A stretch of 64,000 nucleotides of DNA from Equus caballus (GCF_041296265.1 NC_091695.1:39265001-39329000), one strand, 5' to 3'; shown: positions 34,431 through 48,300, counted from the stretch's first letter. The notes: generated from the letters alone by a model not told the origin. Translations and numbers: made by a program.

Positions 34431-36480
34431 AAAGGCATTTCAGGAGAGGACACCGGGTGTGCAGAGGCCTGCGGAGTCTCTTGCCTGCTGGCGGCAGTGG
34501 GAGACCCTGCCTGCAGCCTGGAGGAGCTGGCCTGGGGGTCCTTGGAGCCAGCCAAGAGGTTTAGGTTTGATACATTCGGCGGGAACCCTTGGAGGCTCTC
34601 GGGTGGGTAAGATGGGGCTCCTGGGAGGAGGGCCACGAGGGACTGGCTGCAGGGGTGCAGAATCCAAGGAACGAGGTGGGCGTTCCTCATTCTTCTGTCT
34701 TCATACTTGAGCACGGGCCCAGCTGCCACCCAAGCAGCCCCCAGGGGAAGCCTTGACACCAAGAGGGGCTCAGGAGCTGGGCTGTGGTGGTGCAGGGGCT
34801 GGAGGTCTCAGAGCCTGCGTAGGCTGGGGGGCAGCCAAGTGGCCCAGAGCAGGTCCTGTATGTGCCAGCCTGCACCCCATCCTGGGAACTGACCTCAGGA
34901 AGGGCAGGGCAGTCCTGCCTGCAGGGTTTGAGAGGAGTCTGGAGCATCCTGCCAACACTGCAGGACAACGATGCCTTCCCAGTCTGAGCCCTGCTCAGGG
35001 GTTTGGCCTTCCTGGGGGAGGGATAACAACGCTGTGGCCCCAGTGCTCAGAGACAGGAAGCAGGGCTGGAACCTTTTCTCTCAAATAAAATGAAGCCGCT
35101 TCCCAGGGAGGCCACCGCAGAGGCCTTCAGCCTGAAAATTCGGGTGCAAACACACTGGTGGGGCACTCAAATACAACAAAGGCAGACATGCTGCTCTCCC
35201 AGGAACTGGCTGCCTGTTCTCTGAAGCACATCCAAGTAAGGACTTGGGGCTGGGAACGCTGAGTGTGTGTGGGAGATTCAGCTCTGCAGGGTGCCCCGCC
35301 CTGTGTCCTGACCATTTCTGCTTGAGAGCAGTTGACAAACATGCTGAATTTCTAAGGAAGACGAGGACAGGGTGGGAAATGGCTGGGGGGAAGCCGCAGA
35401 ATCTTTAGTCATGAGGCATGCAGGGTGTGATATCTGTGCAAGAGCCAGAGATAAGACGAACAGAGATGGCTGGGAAGACTGAGGAGGCACGGGCCCGAAA
35501 GGCAAGATCTGGGGTGAGGTCACCAGGGAAGCATGGGGGCTCACAGTGAGCTTCGGGTCTGGGGGGGACGGGGTGCTGAGTGGGCCCAGGCGAAGGGACG
35601 GGAGCAGACACAGGGAGGAAGGGAAGAGCGTGCCCTGGTCTTTCTTATTTTTTAAATGATTAAATACTTGGTACCTGAATACAATGTTGGGAGAGAGATT
35701 TCAGGAGTTCAGACCCCCAGGGATCTGGCAGTAGGTAGACGGTGGAATGTTGTTCTGGAAGGCAAGAGAACCCTAGCCTTTGTTCTCTTCCCACGGTAAA
35801 TAGTCCTGGGTTTGACGTGACTGGTATCCACCTGCTCTAATTAGTAAATACTTCTGAAAACTGCCCTTTGCCCAAGAAGCACTTGGGGTAGCTCTTGCTT
35901 ACTGTGTGGTCGGACAGGCCTTGGGAAAGGCTGAAGGTGAGCGCAGCTGGGAAGGACGTGACCTGGGAAGAGGTGGCCCGAGGAGGCCCGAGCAGGAAGG
36001 GTGGTGGGCCAGTCCTTTCCTGGAGGCTGCACAGGGTGAACCCGCTCCCCACCTGCTCTCTGACTCCAAGTCACTCTTTGCCAAACTTCTGGGTGGGGCC
36101 TTGGGCTTCTGGTACAACCCACGTTCCCCTTTCCACACCTTACGCCCAGCTGTGTTCCCACAGCCCAGCAGCATAGGCTGCTGCTGCAAAAGGGACATCA
36201 ACATTTCTGTTTGGAATGGTGGCCTGGCACCCCGCCCTGCGATGTGTTCCGGCCCAACGCTCACCTGATCCCACAGGAGGCAGCCTGACCAACTGGGAAG
36301 GTGTAACATAGCCGGGCACCCAGCGCTAACATTCGACAAGTCAGAGTGGTTAAAAAAGGGGCAGGACTTGTTAGAAGAGACCAAGGGGCATAATCACACT
36401 CCAGGCAGGGACAGGGTTTGACAAACCTGCCGTCAGGGCCCATGCTGAGGAAATGGGAGAAATCTCAATACTGACTATTA
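34431..36480. other. Non-coding spacer, part 2
   Basis: No gene or RNA recognised. Confidence 0.4.
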
Positions 36481-36785
36481 CATAGCTGAGTTTACTGACA
36501 TGGAAAGGTGGATTTTTAACTGAAACAAAGTTTGAAAAAACATGTACGGCATGATCTCATTTTGGAAAACATATACATAATATATACTTTGAAAAAGATC
36601 TGAAAGAATATACAACAAGGTGGTAATATTGATATTCACTTGAGGGATAGGAAATCTTTACCCCTATTTTTTTCTTACTTTTGGTGATCTATGTTTTCTC
36701 ATGCATTTAAAACTTTTCGCTATTTTTATTTTTTCCAACTTCTACAATACACATATGCCCCTTTTATTTTATCAGAAGGCTATTT
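36481..36785 (+). mobile_element. Probable old LINE 3' end
   Basis: GGCATGATCTCATTTTGGAA, CTGAAAGAATATACAACAAG, GGTGATCTATGTTTTCTCAT resemble the tail of an old LINE. Family uncertain. Confidence 0.45.
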
Positions 36786-38984
36786 TTAACTTAAAAATGT
36801 TTAGTAAAAAATTGCTACCCTGCAAGGTAACAATCCAGGGGCTGCCTGCGCCACGGCTCTCGTAGCAGAGCCTCAGACCTACAGGATGGGAAGAAACAAT
36901 CTCTTTGCTCCCTTGCTCCCAGCCAGAGCTTAGAACCCAAACCCCATCCAAGCTCTGCACGGGATCCAGAAAGTGCTCATAATTACACAGCAAAAAATAT
37001 AGTTAATTCTGAGATCAGTGAAAAAAAGAAGATTCGAGGCTAGTTTCCTCTGTCAACCCAGGCCACGCCTGGCCCCCACCTCTCTCATTGTCTGAAAATC
37101 CAACTTTAATAGAAGGTTGGGGAAAAAAAGCAGAATTTGAAGGATAAAGTGGTCAAAGCGTGCTGTTCCCTCCTGCTTCTCACCTGGGGCACGCACCTTG
37201 GTTCTGGTGGGCATTGGGTGCCATGAGTGATAGGACAAGGACTGTCATATCAAGGACACAGGATTGGAGAACAGAGAGGCTGAGATAAACCTGTTTAACC
37301 TGCGTGGAATAAACTCCAGTTTCTCTAGGCCTTTTTTCATCTTTCAAAGGGAAGAATCTTCCCTGTGCCTCCCCTTGCACATTTTTAACTTCTCACAACA
37401 GACGAGCTATATGCGACTATGGCTTGACTGTGTGTGTGTGTGTATGGACGTGGGGCGGGGTAAGGGAGAAAGGCTGCTTGCTCACTCAGTGGTATTTAGA
37501 CTCTGGATGGAACCACTAATGGGCACCCACACCCAATCCTGGCCTCAACCCTCCCTGTGTTCCAGGCGCAAACCTCCTCCCAACCCCATTCCTAGGCCTG
37601 GTTTCACTGCTGTCCTTCAGCCCAGCACCCATTCCTTTCTGGGTCGTGCCTACGCCTATGGAGAGAGGAGGATACCTGTGTTTTTCTGAGCTGGATAAGC
37701 TCTGTGGGGGCACTTCCTTGCTTTGGCAAAGTTGCTACAAAGTCTGAATACAGTGATGGTTTTGTGCAGAGGGGAAGGCTGACATGAGGACTACAGAGGA
37801 GCAGGTGTGGGGCTGGAAGGACGGTGTCCCCCACCAGCTTCCCCACACCCCATCCATTTCCGACGAGAGGGCCACTGACGAGGACTGAAGTGCGTCCCAT
37901 TCCACCTTCCTTTCCCCAGAGTTTATAATCTCTCATGCTAGAAAGGAACATGTCTAGAAAGGACATTATTCGAGAAAAACATTTATTGTGCAACAGCTAC
38001 ATGTTTAAGGCTCTTTCCTCCAGGACTTTTCTCTCCAGCTCAACACGGTGGGCTGACTGCAGCATCTCCTGCTCGGGCAGACATTCGCTCTCAGCTCTGG
38101 CCTCTCTTGTGCTCCTTCTTATCCCACCATTTTGGCAAGTTTAGGCCAAACTACGATTTATCTGTATCCTGGCTGGAAGGAGCAACCGAGGGCAGAGGCT
38201 GGGGCTGCCTGAGTGAGCTCTCCTCGGGATCCCCAGCACCTGGCGGCAGGAGCAGCGTAGGCTTCAATTGTTTTAACCGTCAAGACATGGTTGATTTTGA
38301 TGGGTTCTGTGGGGCATTTGCTAGTGTTTTGGACAATTCTGCTATAAAATAAACTGTAGTATTTACGTGAAAAGGAAAGTCAGGAACGGGAATACTCTTT
38401 TGGTTCCAAATTTTCTGAGTAGATTGTTCTGATCCAGACTCAAGATAAACGATCTCCCCTATGGGCTGTGGAAACCGTTGGACATTTTATAGTTTGCTGC
38501 CCTCTTGTGGCATAGAAGTGACAAAAAGACTGCCATTGTCTTTCAGATAATATCTTGCTCATTTATTTGTTCCACAGATAGTTACAGAGCAGGTCACCGG
38601 GCAATGTGTGGGGCAAAAGACAGAACCACACATGGTCTCCGCTTACGGAATTCCCAGGCCAGTGGAGACGACTTTCACAGAACCAAGGTCCAAGGGCAAC
38701 AGTACACACCGTGGCTTGCACACAGGGGCTGATGTTCCCTTACCTAACGGGGCTGGGGCTGCCAGGCCCAGGAGGTCAGCTGGCCCCAAGCTGAGACTCC
38801 AGCAGTCTTTGATAACTAGTCACTTCCCTCGGGAATGGCGGACCTGAGAAGCGCAAAATCACATCCTGCACCTGGCCTCCCGAAGCCCCCTCCTCCCTTC
38901 TTCTTCCTTATCTACTTAGTGATCCTTACTTCTCCAGAGTCTCGCCATTTCCAACCCCTAATGTGATTCTGCTTTGCCTCCTGT
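36786..38984. other. Non-coding spacer, part 3
   Basis: Contains a short TG run (37428-37443). No gene recognised. Confidence 0.4.
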
Positions 38985-39362
38985 CATGGGCTAAATTGTG
39001 TCCCCTCAAAATTCACATATTGAAGCCCTAACCCCCAGTCCCTCAGAATGTGCCTGTACTGGGAGACAGGGCCTCTGAAGAGGTGATTAATTTCAAACTA
39101 GGCTGTTAGGGTGGGTCCAGTCCCATCTCACTGACATCTTCAGGAGGAAATTTGGCCACAGATGTGTATAAAGAAAAGACCGTGTGAGGACACGGCGAGA
39201 AGGCAGCCTCTGTGAGCCAAGGAGAGAGGCCTCCGGAGAAAGCAGACCCGCTGACACCCTGGTCTCGAGACTTCCATCCTCCAGAACTGAGAGAAAATAA
39301 CTTTGTTGTTTAAGCCACTGTCTGTGGTATTTTGTTGTTGGCAGCCCTAACAAACTAATGTA
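38985..39362 (+). mobile_element. MLT1-type LTR (ERVL-MaLR)
   Basis: Begins near TGTCATGGGCTAAATTGTGT, continues TTGAAGCCCTAACCCCCAG, ends TAAGCCACTGTCTGTGG and GCAGCCCTAACAAACTAATG. Single old LTR of about 375 bases, without internal region; ancient, shared by placental mammals. Confidence 0.88.
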
Positions 39363-39517
39363 TCTCCTAACAAAATACTTACTTCTAAAGGACAGTCGGT
39401 GCATACTGAAGTTTTCAAGGATATTAACACGCAGACTCCCTGCTGGGCCTGGCCACAGTTTCTGTATTTGCCCACAGGATCCCTAAGGCAAACACTGAGC
39501 AGTTGTCCTTTTTTTTT

Positions 39518-39750
39518 TTTGAGGAAGATTAGCCCTGAGCTAACATCTGCTGCCAATCCTCTTCTTTTGCTGAGAAAGACTGGCCCTGAGCTAACATCCA
39601 TGCCCATCTTCCTCTACTCTATATGTGGGACGCCTACCACAGCATGGCGTGCCAAGTGGTGCCATGTCCGCACCCAGGATCTGAACCAGCGAACCCCAGG
39701 CCGCCGAAGCGGAATGTGCACACTTAACAGTTGAGCCACTAGGCCAGCCC
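39518..39750 (-). mobile_element. ERE SINE, minus (1 of 3 in a cluster)
   Basis: Between two copies of AGCAGTTGTCCTTT (about 39499 and 39752). Complement of tail GAGGAAGATTAGCCCTGAGC; ends GCCACTAGGCCAGCCCC. Confidence 0.95.
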
Positions 39751-39804
39751 CAGCAGTTGTCCTTTGATTTTACTTAGTCTTCATAGTAATCTGTTTTTTA
39801 AATT

Positions 39805-40055
39805 GTTTTTTTTAAAGCTTGGTACCTGAGCTAACAACCGTTGTCAATCTTTTTTTCCCCTGCTTTTCCTACCCAAATCCCCCCAGTACACAGTTATATA
39901 TTTTTAGTTGTGGGTCCTTCTAGTTGTGGCATGTGGGACGCCACCTCAGCGTGGCCTGATGAGTGGTGCCATGTCCATGCCCCGGATCCGAACTGGCGAA
40001 ACTCTGGGCTGCCAAAGCGGAGTGTGCGAACTTAACCACTCGGCCACGGGGCCGG
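39805..40055 (-). mobile_element. ERE SINE, variant tail, minus (2 of 3)
   Basis: Flanked by CATAGTAATCT on both sides. The head half is standard (GCGAACTTAACCACTCGGCC, ACGGGGCCGGCC); the tail half differs (CCCAGTACACAGTTATATAT), as in a separate ERE subfamily. Confidence 0.9.
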
Positions 40056-40059
40056 CCTC

Positions 40060-40165
40060 CATAGTAATCTATTTTATAGATGAAAAAATTCTTAGACGTT
40101 AACTTGCCCAGGGTCACCCAGGTAGTAGGGAGAAGCAGGATTCAAACTCAATCCTGCCCTCAGGG
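40060..40165 (-). mobile_element. MIR fragment, minus, split by an ERE
   Basis: GATGAAAAAATTCTTAGACG, AACTTGCCCAGGGTCACCCA, GGATTCAAACTCAATCC. The ERE at 39805 sits at its edge. Confidence 0.7.
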
Positions 40166-40345
40166 GCCACCTCTTTCTCTCTAGTTTAGAGCAGCTGACA
40201 TGGCCCAGGGAGGGTCACAGGACAGAAGCTAGAACTGTGCCACTGTCTGGCAAACTCCAAGAAGACTGGTCCGTAGACCCTGCTGATATCTGCAAATGGT
40301 GGTTGGGTTTCCTCCTTAACCCATCCAGAAAAAGCTCAATTCTTT

Positions 40346-40536
40346 GTTTTTGGTGAGGAAGATTGGCCCTGAGCTAACATCTGTTGCTGATCTTCCTCTA
40401 TTTTGTATGTGGGATGCCACCACAGCATGGCCCGAGGAGTGGCGTGTAGGTCCACACCCAGGATCGGAACTCATGAACCCTGGGCTGCTGAAGTGGAGTG
40501 TGCAAACCCAACCACTATGCCACCAGGCCGGCCCTG
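40346..40536 (-). mobile_element. ERE SINE, short form, minus (3 of 3)
   Basis: Between two copies of GAAAAAGCTCAATTCTTT (about 40328 and 40537). Ends CACCAGGCCGGCCC. Confidence 0.95.
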
Positions 40537-40735
40537 AAAAAGCTCAATTCTTTTAAAAAACTCTCAAATACACTCCACAAGGCAGGAAGCAATCATATCC
40601 ATATCCCACCTGTACCTTGGAAGGTCTCTCTAACTAGCACACCTGTCTGAATTGACAGACCAAAGGAAACTCTTGTACATTCTGGTCTTCGTCAACAGTG
40701 ACTCCTAACCACACTGTTATTCTTTCAAAATACAT

Positions 40736-40741
40736 TTTATT
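40736..40741 (-). terminator. ASRGL1: Alternative distal ASRGL1 polyadenylation signal
   Basis: AATAAA on the minus strand (CCACTAATAAAATG), about 1.43 kb after the stop codon, in sequence not attributed to a repeat. This is a plausible host signal if the 3' UTR is long. Confidence 0.4.
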
Positions 40742-41774
40742 AGTGGCACATGGAATTTAAAGTTAAGCAATTTCTTTCCAGAGAGAAGATAAGCCCTGAC
40801 AGACTAAAAAACTGAGCAGATATGTCACAGCAGAAATACCATTTCCTGTGTAAAGAGAGATTAATAGGAATACGCTCCACCAAGGAAATTACTTTCTTCA
40901 CCATGCTGACCACATTGTACACACACCTGATTCAGCTGGGGAGGACCCCACAGCACTGGACAGTATGAGAATGCCTTAGGTCACGGCGTCATCTCCACAT
41001 GGATCGGCCCTGCCTTGTGGCAGGAGAGGAGAGCGGTTGCGAGCCGCGTTCCTCACTATGAGGACCCAGAGGGTCTGCGGCAGGTGGAGGCTCTGGTCAG
41101 CCGTGCTGGCTGCTGGGAAAACAGTAGGTGAGCAGACTTGTGTGTGAGCCCAGGAAAGCCCTCAGACTGGAAGGAGAGCCACAGTATCCATTGGGACCCT
41201 TCATCTCCAGACTAGAGAGCTACGGGTTACCAGAGGGTCCCCTTAAAGTGTCTGGAAACATGTCCATATTAGCAAGTTAGAGAAGATCTCAACTTTCTTG
41301 GAAGTCAGTTTACCGTCTCACAGATTCTTTTCCCCGCTGTCTAAACGGACTCTGCGACAGGCTGACGTGGCGGTTCACCTGGACTTCTCCCACTTGCTCT
41401 GCTGCTGCTCCTGTCTTACTTTCACATCCCTCCACTGGGCCCTCCCCTCCCCTCCTGCCCCTCCCTGGTCCTGTGGGAAAGTCTGCAACCAAGAGAGCCT
41501 GGGGAGTCGCTCTCCTCTGGATCCCACAAGCCTTTCAGGCTGCAGCTCCCGTCTCTGCCGCGGGTCTCCCACCTCCAAAGGGCACTGCCCGCACTAGGCA
41601 GCTCCTGCCGTGTTACGATCACGTCACTTCTTCTTTCTAACCTAAGATAAGGGCTCAGCTCGCGAGAAAGGCTCAGCAGAGTCTGTCATGCTCACTAGTC
41701 TTACTTTGACCTTAATACAGACATTTCCCTCATCACTTCAGAATCCACCCCTCAGCCAAACACATATATACTTA

Positions 41775-42015
41775 TTATTTTAAATTTTATTTTATTGGGA
41801 TCATACTGGCTTACAACTTTGTGTAAATTTCAGGTGTACATGACTATGTTTCAGTTTCTGTATAGACTGCATCATGTTCACCACCAATAGTCCAGTTTTT
41901 ACCTGTCACCATACATATGTGCCCCTGTACACCTTTAGCCCTCCCCCCACCCCCTTCTCATCTAGTAACCACTAATCTATTCTTCTTATCTATGTATTTG
42001 TTTATCTTCTACACA
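41775..42015 (-). mobile_element. L1 3' end in the ASRGL1 3' UTR region
   Basis: The minus strand reads ATAGTCATGTACACCTGAAA, TTTACACAAAGTTGTAAGCC, CCCAATAAAATAAAATT: an L1 tail in gene orientation, heavily 5' truncated. Confidence 0.85.
41786..41796 (-). terminator. ASRGL1: Candidate ASRGL1 polyadenylation signals donated by an L1 tail
   Basis: Two overlapping AATAAA hexamers on the minus strand (CCAATAAAATAAAATTT), about 380 bases after the stop codon, at the 3' end of an L1 fragment in gene orientation. Use by ASRGL1 is inference. Confidence 0.4.
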
Positions 42016-42171
42016 TGCAAAAGCACTCAGATACTTACTGATTAAGGCAACCAAAGGAGTGATAAACTGCAGGCTTTTTCCATTTCTACATCTAATTGAT
42101 TAAGCTGAGTCTCCACACAGGAAGCTATACTTGACCTCCAAGCTAGCATCTAGAATACAATCTTCCAGGGC

Positions 42172-42377
42172 TTAGGGCAGGTCAGTGATACTGGTGTCAT
42201 CAAGATAAATTCCAGAGTGCAGCTTGCCATCCTTGACAGCTGCCCAGGGCATGGACGCAGAGGTCCACTTTACTGCCCAGTCTCCTGCTTTGCTGACCAA
42301 GATGACGCCACCTAAACCTTTGAGCTTCGACTTCATATAACCCAACGAGATATCAGCAGCCTCTTCCAACGTCTTTC
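42172..42377 (-). CDS. ASRGL1: ASRGL1 coding exon 6 and stop
   Basis: 206 nt, [20 protein letters not shown] to DDTSITDLP, stop TAA at 42174-42172. Acceptor TTTTCAG|GAAAGACG. The 3' UTR continues to lower coordinates. Confidence 0.95.
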
Positions 42378-45300
42378 CTGAAAACACGGTTGAGAAACAT
42401 ACATTACTGAAAGGAATCTGATGGGAAAATCATTTGCAGAATGGAAACCCACAGCGAATTAACAAAGACTTTTAGTAAATAATTCTATTTGAACGCTTCA
42501 GAGAAGGATCCTCACATAAAAGACCCTCCTTGCACTGAGACGGAGCCCTCGCACCAGCCTGGGCAGAGCGCCCGGTCTCCCACACCCAGGCTCACAGCCT
42601 CTCTACTGCTCCCTTCTCCCAAGATGCACAAGACAAATGGTATTCTGTTCATTCCTCTGCCCAGTTTTTGATCAGGCTGTTGGTTTTCCTGTTGAGCTGT
42701 ACAAGCTCTTTATATATTTTGGATATTAACCCCTTATCAGATATGTGATTTGCAAATATCTTCTCCCAGTTGGTGGGATGACAAACGATATTCTAAATGC
42801 TTTTCTCCAGATCCTAACAGAAGGTGGGAAGGAGCCAAAATAGTGTTAACCTGAAAGCAACATCTATAGCAAACAAGAAAGGGACGATTTCACATACTTC
42901 TGCATCTATTTATAAACAGCTTCTCTTCACTCGTCTTTGGAGAGGATGAACTTGTTCTACGTACCCTGTTCCATGTGGAAGAGAGCGAGTCTGGCCAGAT
43001 TCACCTTCATGATGCTTTCCCCGTGCCCCGTCGTTGAAACGGCTCCAATGTCATTGTCAGCATAACCTCCAGATCCTGCTCAAAGGCGGCGACGGTGCTG
43101 AGTAGCAGTAGTCAAGAAACCCAAACACATATTACAAGTCTAATGCTACATGAATATTAAATCCCAAAGAGTGCAACGCGTAGACGAAGATCAGATTAGT
43201 AGCCACGACCTTGGGATGCACAGGTGGACTAGTGAGCACCATGTGACGACCCTGAAATCAGGAGGACGAAGGAGCCTCATGGACAAGAGGCCTGACCTTT
43301 CAAGGAGCAGCTACACCAGGACAGCCCCTCCTTTGCCCCAAAGCATATCTACCCAGTCTGCACAGAGTGAAACACATACAGCCCCCACTGACCCACTCCT
43401 GGGAATTAGATAATGTGCTTCAGTGTTAATGCAAAGAACATTTCGATCTGTAATATCTCTGTAGAAGCAGTGTGTCTCTTTCATGCCACTCAAATATAAA
43501 AACTACAAACTTAAATTCTGTTTTCTTTTCACTAACTTGACCTCATGCCTGGGAATAGGTTTTGTGTACTTGGTCCTTTGGGAATAAGTCTGCAGATGCT
43601 GCCATTGTGGCTGGAGAGGAGACAGGGGCACTATGGGGCAGCTTGGGGGCATCCCCCATCTCCCTCCCAGGTCACCCCAAAGACGTACAATCTAGGAGAA
43701 ACAGAGAGCTGAGTGCCCTCTGAAACGCCCTCTGAAATCAGTGCGTGCCCTAAACAACTCCTTCCAGTCCAACTGCCACTCCCAGAAATCCTGAAGCTGC
43801 CACCAAGAAGAGGAGGGACATGAAGAAAGAAAGACAAGGAGAGAGGGGCAGAGAATCGAGGATGAGAACTTGTGGATAGGGGAAGTGGGAGCAGTAGCCA
43901 TCCAGCAAGCCCACCTATACACGGTGTGTCCCCTACTCGGCCGACCATTTTATTAACGATGCCCCCCGTAGAGGTTGCATAAGCCACGTTTCCTCTGCAG
44001 TCCAAGGCAACAGCACCCACAGTGCCCAAGTTTCTGCCAAAAATAAACAGCAAAAAGTGACAGGCTGAAGATGAGAAACACTCCCACAAGTAACAGTGTA
44101 GCTTAATACCACTCAAGTTCCCCATTGTATGTTAATGGCAAACGGGACGCATTTTGATGCCAACATTCCTGGGTCTAGGGGAGGGCAAAGCGAGTCTGCT
44201 TTTTATTCCTCGTCAGTCAGATTGAGAGACATTCTGTCAGGCCTCAACTTTAAGAGCACATCCACTCCCAGCACCATCATTTTCTAGCTGTGTGACTTAA
44301 GTTTTCTTCTCTGTGTCTCACTTTCCCATCTATAAAATGGGAAAAAATTATTGAGTGCCTCTCACCCTTGAGTGTGCATAAGAATCCCCTGGCTCCCCCG
44401 GAGATCCTGAGCAGTGGGTGCAGGGTGGGACCCAGGACCCTGCATTTCTGACAACCTCCCAGGTGATGCTGATGCTGCCCGTCCATAGACCCACTTTGAC
44501 TGTTTCATGGGGCTTGTTGTAAAGATAAAATGTTAGCTGTTTCCCTCACATTTTATTATAAATTTTCAAGTAAAAAAGAAGAAATTGTACGAGAGTCATA
44601 TACCCCCCACCTGCGCTCTATGATGAACTGTATTTGAGGCACCGTTGTGAGCGCAGCGACACAGCAGTGACCTCGACGGACAGAGTCCCTTCTCCCGTGG
44701 AGCTTGCATTTGGGACAGAGGATAACAGAGCAATCAAAATTTCAGGTTTAATCAAATAGCAATAAAAACTAAGATGACTACAACAGAATAAGGGGAGAGT
44801 GGCGGTGGGGAGGTGCTGTTTTATATAGGGCCTCTCTGAAGGAAGGAGGGGTCAAGCCATGCTGATTGCCAGGGAAGAACGTTCCTGAAGCAGGAACATG
44901 CTGCCAAGTTTACAGAATTTCAAGGCCACTGTGGTTGGAGACAATAAGGCGGGGAGAGTGTGGGAGGGTCAGAGGGACGGCCAGCAGCCACATCATGAAG
45001 GCTTCGACAGGTGGGGTGACCATCCCTCCTGGTTACCCAGGACAGTCCTGATTTACACTTGTTGTTCTGGCTCAATTGACAGTGCCCCTTTCATTCTCAA
45101 AATTAAGTTCCAGTTTCTGTTTTTTCTTAAGATCATTTCTTCCAACAGAAATGTGGAGATGTGTTCACCAAAAAAGCATACAAAAATGTTCACAGTAGTA
45201 CTATTTGTAAACAACAAACTGAAAACAACACAAATGTCCACCAAAGGTAGAGTAGATAAATTGTGACAAATTCATGAAATGGGATACTATAGTGCAACGA

Positions 45301-48300
45301 GAATAAACTGCTATGTGCAACAAATGGATAAACCTCAGAAATATCATCATCAAAGAGGGCACCCCAAACCCCACACACTATAGGATTCCATTTAAATAAA
45401 GTTCACATACAGGCAACACGAAGCCACGGTGTTAGCAGTCAGATGAGTGGTTACCTTGGGGGAGGCTCGCGAATGGAAGGGGGCACAAGGGGCAGCTTCC
45501 GGCAATGTTCTATTTCTTGATCTGGGTGGTGATTACATGGGTGTGGCCACAGTGAAAATTCATCAAGGAGTGCACCCACGATTAATGTACTTCTGCATCT
45601 ATGCTATACTCCTACAAAAAGTTTATCTTAAAATCATTATTCTCACTCTTGTGTTGACTGAAGGAGACAAGCATGGAAATAGAGACGTCAGGAGGCTTGA
45701 AGAGACAGTGGCTTCTTAGGGTGGTTCCAGTGGACAGGGTGAGAAGCAGGCTGGACTGGGGACATTTCGAAGGCAGAGTCGATAGAATTTGCAGGTGGAC
45801 TGCATGTGAGAGAGAGAAATCACCAACAAGTCTATGGCTTTTGGCCTCAGGAACTGAAAGGATGCAAGAACCATTTACTGAAGTGCAGAAGACCATTAGG
45901 AACAGGTTTTTGTTTTGTTATTGGTATGTGTGGAGGGGGTCAGGTGGAGAAATAGAGCCCAGTTTGGGACGGAAGCCAGAGGTACCTTTTAGGCAACCAC
46001 ATGGAGAGAGTGAGCCGCAGCATTCAAGGGGCGAGAAGGAGAAATCTGCTCATCTGTTTAGAAGAAACAGGAACCCTACCTTCCATCATTCACAAAAATC
46101 AGCTCCAGATAGCTAAAGACCTAAATACAAAACACAGAACAAAATTCTTCAAGAAAATCTAGGTGAATATATGCCTCAGAGTGGGGCTACCTTCTAAGTT
46201 ACAAGAAGACTCTACAAGAAGAGGTAGCCTACATATTTGTTTACAAAAAAAAAAAAAAACCCTCTTATATGGCGGAAATATCACAAGCAAGATTAAAAAC
46301 AACAGATTTGGGAAAAGTTTTTAACAGCAAAGATAGCCTTACGATTGATAGGGAATGAAACAACTAAAGAGAAAAAATGATCATAGGACAAAAACAGGGA
46401 AACTAAAAGAAAAGAATGACCCACAAACAAATGGAAAATGCTCAAACTTGTTAGTAGTCAGGGAAGAGCAAAGTAAACCGACACTGTCATCCTTCTTGCA
46501 CCAGATAAGGAAAGAGGTACTCCCAGTCACTGCTGGTGGCAGGTCCACCCTTAACATTTGCAAGGGGTCCAGGCAAGAATACAAATGCAGATGGAGGCCC
46601 AAACACCAAATGTTTCATATTTAGAAGTCATAAATATGTTCTATCCTCTTACTGTGATAAATGTATCTTGAAAAGTATTGTAAAGCTATGGTTTTCATAT
46701 GACTGAAAGCTGACAAACTACCAGTGATGACAATTTAATTATGATGAAGAATTATCACAGAAGATATTACATATTTTAATTTGATCATATAAATCACAAT
46801 CATTTATGATAGTCATTTTCATCATCTCTTAAGCAGTATTTAGATCCATGCAGAATATCTTAACTTCTTTCAAATTTCAATGATGGTATATTATAAAGAA
46901 AACTGAAAACAGCAGTATCTTGTTGCATTCTGTTCAAATCTTTCTTTGAATGGTACTATGCTTTGATTTATAATGAACAGAAAAAGAGCCTCTACAGAAA
47001 CTGTTTTGGGGATTTTTTTATAGATGAATCTTTCCCTTCAGCTTAGGCAAATAGTTGTTTCCTTGTTTCAATTTGCTTATATTTTATTGGAATGTCATTT
47101 TTCTTGTGTATTTAACATGCATTTTTGCTTTTGTTTTTCTAAACTTTAAAAAAAAATTTAATCCTTTAAAAGTGAAACAGCCGAATTTTTTTAAAGCTTT
47201 TGTTAAGCTTATCGATAGAAATGAACAGTTCACACTAAAGAACTGCAGACAGTGCAAATGCACCATCACCTTCACCTTCTGCCACAGTCCAGGACTTGCT
47301 CCTTGAGGGTCGTTTGTGGTTCTGCTCGACTCTTCTATCTAAATTCAACTTAACGACCCTAACAGCATTTCGTTGGTATTCCCTCCATGAGTCTGAAAGT
47401 TTCATCAAGCTGTTCCATCTTTGGGCCTATCTAGAAAATCGCGTTAATGGATGCTCTACTGTCCCACAACGTCATTATTATCGGCACAGCGGAGGGCCTG
47501 TCTCCTAGAAACAAATGCAAACTGTGAACTGCACATGTCACATAGAACATCTCTGGATTCTCGGCCAAACTTCGTACTTATTAACCTTTTATTTACCAAC
47601 CATATTAGCTCCATTATCACAGGCTCACCTTTGACAGTCTTTTAAATGTTAGTTTTTCGACATGTCTTCTGACCGTGGTACATTCTAGTTGAACTGAGTA
47701 TTTTTTTTTTAAATTACATATTATTTTATCTCTTGCTTTCTTACCCATTAAATTCATCTGTTTGAATTCTCTATCCCAGATAGTGATCATTAGTTTCAAT
47801 ATTTTTTGTCCTATTTACATGTTTGGCGTTTTATGAAATTTTGAAATAATTTTTACAAAACTTAGAAATTTTCTGTTGTTTTCTGCAAACACTGTGTTGG
47901 TGGTGCTATGAAAAGCATCGTTAGGCTTGGCTAAATATTGGACACATTGTATTATTCTTTCAAGAACATTACGTTGATGTTTTCTATCTTGGCTTTCTCC
48001 AGCATCATTTGTTGTTTATTCAGTCTTTTCCCCCCAGTGCTAACTGTGTGTGTGACTCTTCGTCATTCTCAACGAAGTCTCCTTCACTAAAGAACACGAA
48101 GCTGCAGCGATTTCATCTGAACTGTTCAAGTTATGGACTTGATGAGAATAACAGCCTCAACAATTTTCATTGTTTTGATAAGTAATTAAATCTTCATTGA
48201 GCAAATAATTTGTAATGTCCTGTCTGTGAATTTTATGTGAATCATCCTGGAAGAAGACTGCTTACTTTTACTGTTTTGTTTTTAAAAATGAAAGCAGACC

